A DNA stretch of 9,069 nt from Phycisphaerales bacterium (GCA_019747615.1 JAIEQQ010000690.1:1-9069), one strand, 5' to 3'. Counted from the first letter of the stretch, positions 1-5,853 are shown. The notes: a model not told the origin generated them from the letters alone. Numbers and translations are program-made.

Positions 1-1
1 C

Positions 2-1078
2 AACGCCGCCATCGTCGGCAGCCAGGCGCTGTTCAGCGTGGGCCAGCAGATCGAGATCAACGGCGCGGAGAAGGGCGGCAAGCAGGTGCCCGTCGCGCGA
101 CTGAACATCACCGCGACGACAACGGTCGCTGACTATCTGACGTTCCTCAATCAGTCGCTCGGACTGAACGCCGCGGCGGGCGCAAACCCCGACGGCCTCA
201 CGCCCGGGGCCGCCATCGACGCGGCGGGCGTAATCTCGGTCGTCGGCAACATCGGCAGCGTGAACGATCTTCGGCTCGACTTGAACGCGATCCGTCAGCT
301 CAGCTCGACCGGCACCAGCCTCTCGACGCCCTTCAACCCCACGCGAACATCGACCGCCGACGGCGAATCGGTGCGACACACCTTCGTCGCATACGACTCG
401 CTCGGCTCGGAAGTTCGCGTCGATCTGACGATGGTGTTGGCCGCACGCACTGGTGGCACTGGCACGACATGGCAGTACTTTGTTGAGTCCGGCGACGCCG
501 CGGGCATTGATACGCGCGTCGGCAGCGGCTCGATCGCGTTTGACACGCAGGGGCGCGCCATCAACCCTTCGCCCCTGAGCGTCACGCTGGACCGCACCGG
601 CTCGGGCGCTGCGTCACCGATGAACTTCGACCTGCTGTTTCAATCGCCGAACGCAACGGTGACGGCCCTGGCTGACACGCGATCCTCGCTCGCGGCGACT
701 TTCCAGAACGGGACGCCCGTCGGCGTGCTGAACAGCTACAGCGTCGGGCAGGACGGTGTGATCACCGGCTCATTCTCCAACGGCCAAACGCGGCGCGTGG
801 GGCAGGTGGTGCTCGCGAAGTTCTCGAACCCCGAGGGCCTCGTGGATATCGGGTCCAACCTCTTTGCCGTCGGGCCAAACTCGGGCACGCCGGTCGTCGC
901 GCCGCCCACGACGCTGGGCACGGGGCGCATCGTCGGCGGGGCGCTGGAGCAGAGCAACGTGGACCTGGCGCAGGAGTTCATCAACATGATCCTGGCGTCA
1001 ACGGGCTACTCCGCCAGTTCTCGCGTGATCACGACGACCGACCAGCTCGTCCAGCAGTTGCTGGCCCTGGGCCGATAA
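2..1078 (+). CDS. flgE: Flagellar hook protein FlgE, 5'-truncated by window edge
   Basis: The frame is open from base 2, so the gene begins outside the window; the GTG at 38 is internal, not a start. 358 residues are visible before the TAA at 1076-1078. FlgE polymerises outside the cell into the hook, the universal joint between rod and filament. The middle has the FlaE/D2-type hook domain, from about visible residue 115 to 245, with the pattern HTFVAYDSLGSEVRVDL, then WQYFVE and a GSIAFDTQGR turn. The C-terminus has the signature shared by rod and hook proteins: SNVDLAQEFINMI (visible 318-330), then SRVITTTDQLVQQLL, which forms the D0 coiled coil. FlgF and FlgG share that C-terminal motif, but the D2 domain and length favour FlgE. 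Extra Ala/Gly-rich sequence around visible residues 55-85 suggests a longer hook protein than the enteric one. The following fliL-like gene supports a flagellar cluster. The 5' end and N-terminal D0 domain are not visible. Confidence 0.92.
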   Translation, partial: NAAIVGSQALFSVGQQIEINGAEKGGKQVPVARLNITATTTVADYLTFLNQSLGLNAAAGANPDGLTPGAAIDAAGVISVVGNIGSVNDLRLDLNAIRQLSSTGTSLSTPFNPTRTSTADGESVRHTFVAYDSLGSEVRVDLTMVLAARTGGTGTTWQYFVESGDAAGIDTRVGSGSIAFDTQGRAINPSPLSVTLDRTGSGAASPMNFDLLFQSPNATVTALADTRSSLAATFQNGTPVGVLNSYSVGQDGVITGSFSNGQTRRVGQVVLAKFSNPEGLVDIGSNLFAVGPNSGTPVVAPPTTLGTGRIVGGALEQSNVDLAQEFINMILASTGYSASSRVITTTDQLVQQLLALGR

Positions 1079-1244
1079 CCGGTCAGGCCGCGAGCCGGCG
1101 CGATCTGCGCGGGCACCCGCGGTCTCGCATGTGGCGCACGCGCCCGCATCGCAGCGAGTTTCCAAGCCATCGAGCCGATCTCACCCCAAGCGTTCGCGTG
1201 CGTAGCCGCGCGAGCGGGTGATCCAATGGTGAGGCGAGAAACCG
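1079..1244. other. flgE-fliL intergenic gap with a small hairpin
   Basis: This 166-bp gap holds no convincing gene. A perfect 6-bp inverted repeat, CGCGGG/CCCGCG, lies at 1108-1121 with only CA between the arms, so the real stem is likely 5 bp with a 4-nt loop. No T tract follows it, so it is a poor intrinsic terminator. A GAGG Shine-Dalgarno core at 1231-1234 serves the downstream ATG at 1245. I found no convincing sigma-54 or sigma-28 promoter. Confidence 0.4.
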
Positions 1245-1799
1245 ATGGCCAAGGACGAGAAGAAGCCCGACGCAAAGGCCGATGCGAAAGCGGCGCCCGA
1301 AGCGCCCGCGCCCAAGAAGGGCGGGATGAAGATGATCGGCGCCGTTGGTGTGGTCGTCGTTGCGCAGGTGCTGATCACCGCCGGCGCGTTCATCATGCTG
1401 GGCCCGAAGAAGACCGTCGCAAAGGTCGACGAGCACGCGCTGGTCAAGGACGATTCGGCGTCGAGCGTTGAGATCACGATCATCCCCGACAAGGACGGCA
1501 AGTTCCCGAACATGATGAGCGGCTCGCTCTGGGTCTGGAGCGCCGAGATCGTGGTGCAGGTCAAGCAACGCAATGTCGAGGCGGTCGAGAACACGCTCGC
1601 CCAGCGCCAAGCCGAGATCAAGGAAGAGGTCGCGCGGATCTTTGCCCGAGCCCAACTCTCGCAGCTCAAGGAGCCCGAGCGGCAGACTCTGAACCGTCAG
1701 CTCAACGGCGTGCTGACGAAGATCTTCGGCACCGACGAAAAGGGCGAGTCGCTGATCGACCGCGTGCTGATCCCGCGGTGCATCGGCGCGCAGCTCTGA
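1245..1799 (+). CDS. fliL: FliL-like flagellar basal body-associated membrane protein
   Basis: The protein has 184 residues. FliL is a single-pass inner-membrane protein that sits around the stator units of the flagellar motor and affects torque or stator stability. The N-terminus (residues 1-29) is a Lys/Ala/Pro-rich cytoplasmic tail. One hydrophobic segment follows at about 31-52 (IGAVGVVVVAQVLITAGAFIM). The periplasmic domain has beta-strand-like sequence and a helical stretch at about 110-162 ending in LNRQLNGVLTKIFG. The terminal block GESLIDRVLIPRC occupies the place of the last strand in FliL, usually of the form VYFTEFVIQ. Length and topology fit the family of about 140-180 residues, but the sequence is divergent. 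The ATG at 1245 is preceded by GAGG with 10 bases between, and it gives the full N-terminal tail. Position after flgE supports the call, since flgE and fliL often share flagellar clusters. The alternative is an unrelated single-pass membrane protein. Confidence 0.7.
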   Translation: MAKDEKKPDAKADAKAAPEAPAPKKGGMKMIGAVGVVVVAQVLITAGAFIMLGPKKTVAKVDEHALVKDDSASSVEITIIPDKDGKFPNMMSGSLWVWSAEIVVQVKQRNVEAVENTLAQRQAEIKEEVARIFARAQLSQLKEPERQTLNRQLNGVLTKIFGTDEKGESLIDRVLIPRCIGAQL

Positions 1800-1835
1800 A
1801 TCAGGCACTGGGCACTGTGCATCAGGCACTGGGCA
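1800..1835. repeat. Short direct repeat ATCAGGCACTGGGCA, two copies
   Basis: A 15-bp sequence, ATCAGGCACTGGGCA, occurs exactly at 1800-1814 and again at 1821-1835, a 21-bp period. Within the first copy and just beyond it, GGCACTG is tandemly doubled (1804-1817). A third partial start, AATCAG, appears at 1841-1846. The block begins directly after the fliL-like stop codon. The function is unknown. Confidence 0.75.
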
Positions 1836-1921
1836 ACCGGAATCAGACCGTTACACCCGCGTCGGTTCAGGTCATCACGACTTGACGTTGACGACACTCG
1901 GTTGAAAGGGTCTCAGGCGGA

Positions 1922-1954
1922 GCACCCCGTCGGGGTGCGACGGACATGAGTCCG
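1922..1954. terminator. Tandem hairpins, possible bidirectional terminator
   Basis: Two inverted repeats lie side by side. The first is GCACCCC/GGGGTGC (1922-1928 and 1932-1938) with a 3-nt loop. The second is CGGAC/GTCCG (1941-1945 and 1950-1954) with loop ATGA. They lie between converging genes, where a shared terminator is expected, but neither is followed by a T run on either strand. Intrinsic termination is therefore doubtful; a repeat-type element or an RNA 3'-end stabiliser is equally possible. Confidence 0.35.
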
Positions 1955-1996
1955 CTATCCGGGCGTGTCTCGCTCCCACCCCCGGCTACTTGCGAG

Positions 1997-2011
1997 CAGC
2001 CCTTCGGGCTG
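1997..2011. terminator. Small hairpin CAGCCC-TTC-GGGCTG
   Basis: A perfect 6-bp stem with a TTC triloop lies about 95 bp beyond the stop codon of the - strand COG1579 gene. It could help define that transcript's 3' end. There is no T tract on either side. Confidence 0.3.
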
Positions 2012-2048
2012 AAGAACGAAAGTCGATCACAACAGAGCAAGCCGACAA

Positions 2049-2100
2049 CTGAAGGCTGAAGCCTGCTGGCTGAAGGCCGAAAGCTGGCGGCTGAAGGCTG
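2049..2100. repeat. CTGAAGGC-type degenerate repeat block
   Basis: The element GGCTGAAGGC and close variants recur about four times: CTGAAGGC at 2049, GGCTGAAGCC at 2055, GGCTGAAGGCC at 2068, and GGCTGAAGGCTG at 2089. They are separated by CTGCT or GAAAGCTGGC spacers. A related GGGCTGAAGA sits at 2006-2015. The block ends just before the stop codon of the - strand gene and appears to be low-complexity intergenic repeat. No coding frame is evident. Confidence 0.65.
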
Positions 2101-2105
2101 TCACC

Positions 2106-2933
2106 TCACGCCTCGAGTGTTTCGCCGCGCTTGGCCTTGGGGGCCTTTGCGGCCTTGGGGGCCTTGGCGGGCTTCTTGTCGTCGATGTCTTTGGGCAGCT
2201 TCTTGCTGGCGACGTCGGTCTCGGTGTAGAGGAATGCGCCGCAGGACGGGCAGTTCACCAGTGCGCCGCGGGTGATGATGCTGAGCACCTGGGCTGGCAC
2301 CGCCATGCGGCAGGCGCCGCACGACCACTCGTGGTTGCGGCGATCGATCTCTTCGACCATGGCCATGGCGTCTTCGCCGAGGCGTTCCATCAGGTCTTCG
2401 AGGCGCTTGGCGTGAGCCGCGTCAACGCCCCCGCGGACGACGCCGCGTTCCTTGGAGAGCTCGCCGAGGCGGTCCTTGATCTCGGCTTCTTTGCCGTCGC
2501 GCTCGTCCTTGGCCTTTGAGGCGACGCCCTGGCGTTCCTTGACCTGTACGTCCAGTTCGCTCATCTGCTTGGCGAACTGATCAACGCGATCAAGCTGCTC
2601 GAGTTGGAGCTTGTCCTGCTCGTCCTTCAGCGCCTTCAGCGAGTTCACCTCGGTGAGGAAGGCGGAGTATTCCTTGTTCGTCTTGGCCAGATTCATCTGC
2701 TCGCGCAGATGGTTCATGCGGGCCTCGATGCGGGCCGCCTCGCCCTCGGCGCCAGCCGCGGCGGCCTTGGCGATCTTGTGCTGTTGCGTGGCGGTGGCGA
2801 GCTTGGTGTCCAAGGCCGCCATGAGCTTCTGTTGCTCGGCCAAGAACCGCTCGGCGCTGGTCAGTCTGGACCGCAGCCCTCGGATTTGTTGATCAACGCG
2901 AAAGAGCTTCAGCAGATTGGCCGACTCCGACAT
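2106..2933 (-). CDS. COG1579 coiled-coil/Zn-ribbon protein (CdsZ/FlgZ-like)
   Basis: The protein has 275 residues from the ATG at 2933. I chose this start over the upstream GTG at 2945 because GGAG lies 6 bases before the ATG and falls inside the extension. Residues about 8-165 are heptad-like, charged helices expected to form an antiparallel coiled-coil hairpin. They include TNKEYSAFLTEVNSLK (85-100), typical of the DUF164/COG1579 family. A C4 zinc ribbon follows: Cys205 and Cys208 (WSCGAC), Cys228 and Cys231 (NCPSC). The last 25 residues are a Lys/Ala/Pro-rich basic tail. Relatives include Chlamydia CdsZ and Helicobacter HP0958 (FlgZ), which acts on RpoN stability, flagellin mRNA and flagellar assembly; most members are only 'predicted nucleic-acid binding'. 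The gene converges on flgE/fliL, so a flagellar role is possible but not shown. It lies 163 bp beyond moaA on the same strand and probably has its own promoter. Confidence 0.85.
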   Translation of the reverse strand: MSESANLLKLFRVDQQIRGLRSRLTSAERFLAEQQKLMAALDTKLATATQQHKIAKAAAAGAEGEAARIEARMNHLREQMNLAKTNKEYSAFLTEVNSLKALKDEQDKLQLEQLDRVDQFAKQMSELDVQVKERQGVASKAKDERDGKEAEIKDRLGELSKERGVVRGGVDAAHAKRLEDLMERLGEDAMAMVEEIDRRNHEWSCGACRMAVPAQVLSIITRGALVNCPSCGAFLYTETDVASKKLPKDIDDKKPAKAPKAAKAPKAKRGETLEA

Positions 2934-2974
2934 GCAGATCTCCACAAATGCGCCCCCGCGCCCGCGTCCTCACG

Positions 2975-2980
2975 AGTGTA
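2975..2980 (-). promoter_or_regulatory. Candidate -10 element TACACT upstream of COG1579 gene
   Basis: On the - strand, TACACT (read from 2980 to 2975) would place a transcript start near 2968, giving a leader of about 35 nt before the ATG at 2933. No good -35 box lies 16-18 bases upstream, where the sequence is GC-rich. The location in the 163-bp gap after moaA is its main support. Confidence 0.25.
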
Positions 2981-3069
2981 GACCTCTCGGCCCCCCCGCG
3001 ACGGTGATCCGAACGATCTTCGCCCGCGACGATCTTGGCCCCCGCGCCAGCTCCGCACGATCAGCGGGG

Positions 3070-3113
3070 CCCCGAGTGCCCGGGGCGTACCGGCGATCAC
3101 CCGCCGATCGCCG
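3070..3113 (-). terminator. Two hairpins over and after the moaA stop codon
   Basis: A perfect 8-bp inverted repeat, CGGCGATC/GATCGCCG (3091-3098 and 3106-3113), has a 7-nt loop and spans the moaA TGA at 3099-3097. Just downstream on the - strand, CCCCG/CGGGG (3070-3074 and 3081-3085) forms a second stem. No T tract follows, so the pair may slow ribosomes or protect the 3' end rather than terminate intrinsically. It separates moaA from the COG1579 gene. Confidence 0.35.
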
Positions 3114-4293
3114 ACATCGAACGCGACGGCTGCGCGAACGACGGATCGCTGATGGTGTGGCCCGCTTGCTTGGTCCAAGTGATGTCGATCAGCCGCTGGG
3201 CGATCTGGCCATCGGTGGCTTTTGATCGGAGCATGTGCGAGATGTCCCACTCTGAGAGCGAGAAGAGGCAGGGGCGGACCTTGCCATCGGCGGTGATCCG
3301 CAGACGCGAGCACGCGCCGCAGAACGGGCGCGTGACCGGGGCGATCAGACCGATGGACCCGCGAGCGCCGCCAGCGAACGCATAGTCGCGCGAGGTGGAT
3401 GACGGGTCGAGCCGTTCCATCTCGACCAGATCGAAACGTGTGCGGATGCGTTCGAGAATTTCAGCGGCCGGCACGAGCTTGGCCGGCTCCCACGCGCGAC
3501 CGGAATCCAGCGGCATGTACTCGATGAATCGCATGTCAATGGCAAAGTCGTGCGCGAGGGCCGCGAGGTCAGGCACCTCGTCCTCGTTGAACCCGCGGAC
3601 AATTACCGCGTTCACCTTCACCGGCGCAAACCCCGCGTTCAGCGCCCGCCGGATCGCGCCGACAACCTCTCGCGGCTCGGTCGTTGATCGCGTGATCGCG
3701 CTGAACCGCCCGGGCTGGAGCGAGTCCAAGCTGATCGTCAGCCGGTGCAGCCCCGCATCGCGCCATGCCCGCAGGCTCGCGTCATCGCAGCGAGAGCCGT
3801 TGGTCGTCATCGCCACGTCCTGAGCGCCCGCTCCGGCCATGAGCGAGATGATGCGTGTGAGCTGCGGGTGAACCGTTGGCTCGCCGCCGGTGATGCGCAG
3901 CGTGCGGACGCCCAGGCCCGTCGCGATCTGCGCGACGCGGGCAAACTCCTCCGGCGTGAGCAGTTCTGCCGACGGCATGAACCTCGCATCCGGCTCCAAG
4001 CAATACACGCACCGGAAGTTGCAGCGATCGGTGATCGAGACACGCAGGTCGCGAATCGGTCGGCCGAGCGAGTCGATCAGCGTCGTGATGTGGCCGGGCG
4101 CGGGGCGCGGCGCGTCGGGCTCGCGCATGGCGTTCGGCTGACCGGGGCCAGAGGAATCACCCGCGGGCACGATCGAGCGAGTCGCTAACGCTGCGCCCAC
4201 CCCGAGCCCGCCACGTGCGATCGCCATCGCGCGGTCATCCACCGGACCGGCGTGCGGCGGCGCGGGCGACAGGATCGGCAGCGAAAGGCTCAT
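3097..4293 (-). CDS. moaA: GTP 3',8-cyclase MoaA (molybdopterin biosynthesis)
   Basis: This radical-SAM enzyme converts GTP to 3',8-cyclo-7,8-dihydro-GTP, which MoaC turns into cyclic pyranopterin monophosphate, the first stage of molybdopterin synthesis in the cytoplasm. With the ATG at 4293 it has 398 residues. The radical-SAM cluster motif is CNFRCVYC (Cys91, Cys95, Cys98). The SAM-contacting TGGEP is at 135-139. The C-terminal [4Fe-4S] cluster that binds GTP uses Cys325, Cys328 and Cys342. The protein ends in the Gly-Gly pair (397-398) needed for MoaA activity, so the gene looks intact. The start is chosen because ATG overlaps the upstream MOSC stop as ATGA, implying translational coupling. 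It leaves about 70 residues of Ala/Pro/Gly-rich sequence before the conserved LIDSLGRPIRDLRVSITDRC core; ATGs at 4227 and 4128 are alternatives. The usual length is about 325-340 residues. The neighbouring molybdoenzyme operon fits its role. Confidence 0.95.
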   Translation of the reverse strand: MSLSLPILSPAPPHAGPVDDRAMAIARGGLGVGAALATRSIVPAGDSSGPGQPNAMREPDAPRPAPGHITTLIDSLGRPIRDLRVSITDRCNFRCVYCLEPDARFMPSAELLTPEEFARVAQIATGLGVRTLRITGGEPTVHPQLTRIISLMAGAGAQDVAMTTNGSRCDDASLRAWRDAGLHRLTISLDSLQPGRFSAITRSTTEPREVVGAIRRALNAGFAPVKVNAVIVRGFNEDEVPDLAALAHDFAIDMRFIEYMPLDSGRAWEPAKLVPAAEILERIRTRFDLVEMERLDPSSTSRDYAFAGGARGSIGLIAPVTRPFCGACSRLRITADGKVRPCLFSLSEWDISHMLRSKATDGQIAQRLIDITWTKQAGHTISDPSFAQPSRSMSAIGG

Positions 4294-4967
4294 CCTCGCG
4301 CCAGCGCCTCCAGCTTTGTCGTGATCATCTCGCGCCACTCCGGATGCAGCGATGCCGCCTTCGCCGCGTTTCGCAGCTCGCTCTCGCTCGCCTTCGGATT
4401 CTTCCGCAGCCGCGCGATCGACAGGATGGACACTTTCGCCGGGTCGCGATGCACGACGCGGATCTCATCGCCCGTGCGGACAACGCCGGTGTGGAGCACC
4501 CGCCCGTACCACCCCAGCCTCCCCGATTCCAGGAACTGCTTCACAAACTGCGTGGACTCCATCGCCATCGCCAGCGTCGAGCACGGCATCCGAGGCGAAG
4601 TCACCACCACCCGCACCGCCGCGTCGCCCCCTGCCCCCCCCGGCCGCCCGATCTCCAGCTCATCGCCGATGTGGATCGACTCTTCGTCGAGTTCCGTGAT
4701 CGTGAGATTCTCGCCGAAGGTGCCATAGGGGAGGTCTTTGGCGAGTTCTTTGCGAAATGCGGTGTAATGCTGAGCCGGGTAGAAGTAGACGGCCATGTGG
4801 GGTCCGCCGTGGTGGCGTTTGTCGGCCTGTGCGTCGCCAGCGAGGCCGAGCTCGCCGATCATCGTCGGCATCAGGACGGGCTTCTTGAAGATGCCGGTAC
4901 GCACGGTCTTTCCGTCGCGCTCAACCGTCACGATCGGCGACACATTGATGCTGAGGATCGTGGACAT
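4290..4967 (-). CDS. MOSC domain protein, YiiM-like
   Basis: The ATG at 4967 gives 225 residues, almost exactly the size of E. coli YiiM (224). YiiM is a molybdenum-cofactor protein that reduces N-hydroxylated bases such as 6-hydroxylaminopurine. Family blocks in order: GLAGDAQADKRHHGGPHMAV (41-60), the YPAQHY segment, FGENLT (84-89), IGDELEIG (100-107), SPRMPC with Cys129 as the likely molybdenum ligand, SGRLGWYGRVL (148-158), and a C-terminal helical part. Residues 108-116 form a Gly-rich loop encoded partly by an 8-base G run (C run at 4634-4641 on the + strand). The frame is open for about 100 more codons upstream, but that part is Pro/Arg-rich and overlaps the divergent FeS gene. GGGAG lies 10 bases before the chosen ATG. 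The gene overlaps moaA by 4 bp and is divergent from the hydroxylase operon. The natural substrate is unknown. Confidence 0.88.
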   Translation of the reverse strand: MSTILSINVSPIVTVERDGKTVRTGIFKKPVLMPTMIGELGLAGDAQADKRHHGGPHMAVYFYPAQHYTAFRKELAKDLPYGTFGENLTITELDEESIHIGDELEIGRPGGAGGDAAVRVVVTSPRMPCSTLAMAMESTQFVKQFLESGRLGWYGRVLHTGVVRTGDEIRVVHRDPAKVSILSIARLRKNPKASESELRNAAKAASLHPEWREMITTKLEALARG

Positions 4968-5060
4968 CAGCGATGGTCTCCCGTTTGGGGTGGGCGCGCC
5001 GGCGGGTTCGCCGTTTGGCCGAACGAACACGCTGTTGATGCAGCGTGCCCGTGAGAGTTT

Positions 5061-5070
5061 CAGTATACTG
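5061..5070. promoter_or_regulatory. Palindrome CAGTATACTG, candidate shared -10 region
   Basis: This perfect 10-bp palindrome lies in the 179-bp divergent gap. It contains a -10-like TATACT on the + strand (5064-5069) and, by symmetry, on the - strand (5067 down to 5062). Transcription from it would give leaders of roughly 70 nt to the FeS gene and roughly 88 nt to the MOSC gene. No good -35 box was found at normal spacing on either strand, so it could equally be an operator. It is the only AT-rich stretch of the gap. Confidence 0.4.
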
Positions 5071-5084
5071 GCTGGAGATGGGAT

Positions 5085-5130
5085 GGGCGTTGGGTGGGGT
5101 GGGGGGGGGCGGGCGTTCGGGGGGTGGGGG
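5085..5130 (+). promoter_or_regulatory. G-rich tract, putative G-quadruplex in the 5' leader
   Basis: Seven runs of three or more G lie in 46 bases: 5085-5087, 5092-5094, 5096-5099, 5101-5109 (nine G), 5111-5113, 5119-5124 and 5126-5130. Loops are only 1 to 5 bases, satisfying the usual quadruplex pattern several times over. It sits just before the Shine-Dalgarno GGAGG (5135-5139) of the FeS subunit gene, on the sense strand, so it would be in the mRNA if transcription starts at the palindrome upstream. An effect on translation or transcription is inference. Confidence 0.55.
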
Positions 5131-5146
5131 CACCGGAGGCTGAGCC

Positions 5147-5773
5147 ATGAGTGATGGCGTTTCGAGACGTTCATTTCTGAAGACTGCTGGCGCATCGGCC
5201 GCCGTGGCGTCTCTGGCGCAAGTCGCCCAAGCCGCGATCGCGCCGCCGGAAGCCGGCGCGCCGGCGACGCCGACACTCGGCCCGGACGCGACCGATGTGA
5301 CGCTCTCGGTCAACGGCAAGCCCATGAAGCTCCGCGTGGACCCAGCAACGACATTGCTGAGCGCGCTGCGGATGGAATGCGACCTGACGGGCGCGAAGGA
5401 AGTCTGCGATCGCGCAAGCTGCGGTGCGTGCAGCGTGATCATCGACGGCAGGCTCGTGGCCTCGTGCATGATGCTGGCGCTGGATGCCGAGGGGACGAAG
5501 ATCACGACGGTCGAGGGGCTGGCCAAGGGCGATGAGCTTGACCCGCTGCAGTTGGCGTTCGTGAAGCACGACGCGCTGCAATGCGGCTATTGCACGCCGG
5601 GGCTGGTGGTCGCTTGCCGCGCGCTCCTGGATAAGAACCCGAAGCCGTCGCTGTCACAGATCAAGTCCGGGCTGTCGGGCAACATCTGCCGCTGCGGCAC
5701 GTACACCAACATCTTCAACGCGGTGCTCGAGGCCTCGGGCCAGAAGCCGATCGCCGATAGTGCATCGGTCTGA
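5147..5773 (+). CDS. Tat-exported [2Fe-2S] subunit of xanthine dehydrogenase-family oxidoreductase (PaoA-like)
   Basis: The protein has 208 residues and carries electrons from the molybdenum site to the FAD subunit. A twin-arginine signal starts the protein: SRRSFLKTAG (6-15), a hydrophobic Ala-rich stretch to about 29, and likely cleavage near AQA (27-29). The plant-ferredoxin-like domain (50-110) binds the first cluster through Cys87, Cys92, Cys95 and Cys107 (CDRASCGAC...C). The helical domain binds the second through Cys146 and Cys149 (CGYCTPG) and Cys181 and Cys183 (NICRCG). All eight ligands are present. The start is supported by GGAGG 7 bases upstream. E. coli PaoA (YagT, 229 aa) has the same layout with a Tat signal. 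The presence of the Tat signal only here suggests that the folded three-subunit enzyme is exported as a whole. The Mo-subunit gene follows after 80 bp. Confidence 0.95.
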   Translation: MSDGVSRRSFLKTAGASAAVASLAQVAQAAIAPPEAGAPATPTLGPDATDVTLSVNGKPMKLRVDPATTLLSALRMECDLTGAKEVCDRASCGACSVIIDGRLVASCMMLALDAEGTKITTVEGLAKGDELDPLQLAFVKHDALQCGYCTPGLVVACRALLDKNPKPSLSQIKSGLSGNICRCGTYTNIFNAVLEASGQKPIADSASV

Positions 5774-5778
5774 ATCGC

Positions 5779-5804
5779 CGCGGCTCGATCGATGTTGAGC
5801 CGCG
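5779..5804 (+). other. Intercistronic hairpin between FeS and Mo subunit genes
   Basis: A perfect 8-bp inverted repeat, CGCGGCTC (5779-5786) and GAGCCGCG (5797-5804), has a 10-nt loop. It lies 5 bases after the FeS stop codon and 49 bases before the Mo subunit ATG. There is no T tract. It could tune relative expression of the subunits through mRNA stability or partial attenuation; that role is inferred. Confidence 0.45.
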
Positions 5805-5853
5805 ATGCTCGTGTGTTCCGCTCGCCCCGTTCCGGCAACCGCAGGACTCCACT

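Larger units (their letters stand above)
1800..2105. other. Convergent intergenic region with short repeats and hairpins
   Basis: These 306 bp separate the 3' ends of the fliL-like gene and the COG1579 gene. No reading frame here looks like a gene. It holds direct repeats at its left end (1800-1835), hairpins at 1922-1954 and 1997-2011, and CTGAAGGC-type repeats at its right end (2049-2100). Between them, 1847-1921 has a TTGACGTTGACGAC stretch with nothing downstream on the same strand to drive. None of the hairpins is followed by a clear T tract. Confidence 0.6.

Noticed and set aside
1132..1147. Possible sigma-54 promoter (TGGC ... GC) upstream of the fliL-like gene
   Set aside because: Spacing of the GG and GC elements and the flanking bases do not match the consensus.
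1083..1829. Long - strand reading frame (248 codons) opposite the fliL-like gene
   Set aside because: Arg/Asp/Leu-rich antisense shadow of a GC-rich gene, with no recognisable domain; the + strand frame has clear FliL architecture.
1880..1900. TTGACG-like -35 boxes in the convergent gap
   Set aside because: No matching -10 and no + strand gene downstream to drive.
4634..4641. C8 run in the MOSC gene as a frameshift or phase-variation site
   Set aside because: The frame is intact through it and it encodes part of a Gly-rich loop; there is no sign of an alternative product.
4215..5054. + strand reading frame of 279 codons opposite the MOSC gene
   Set aside because: Arg/His/Pro-rich composition typical of an antisense frame; the - strand frame carries full MOSC motifs.
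4968..5276. N-terminal extension of the MOSC gene by up to 103 residues
   Set aside because: Pro/Arg-rich, overlaps the divergent FeS gene and its G tract, and the family length and a Shine-Dalgarno site fit the ATG at 4967.
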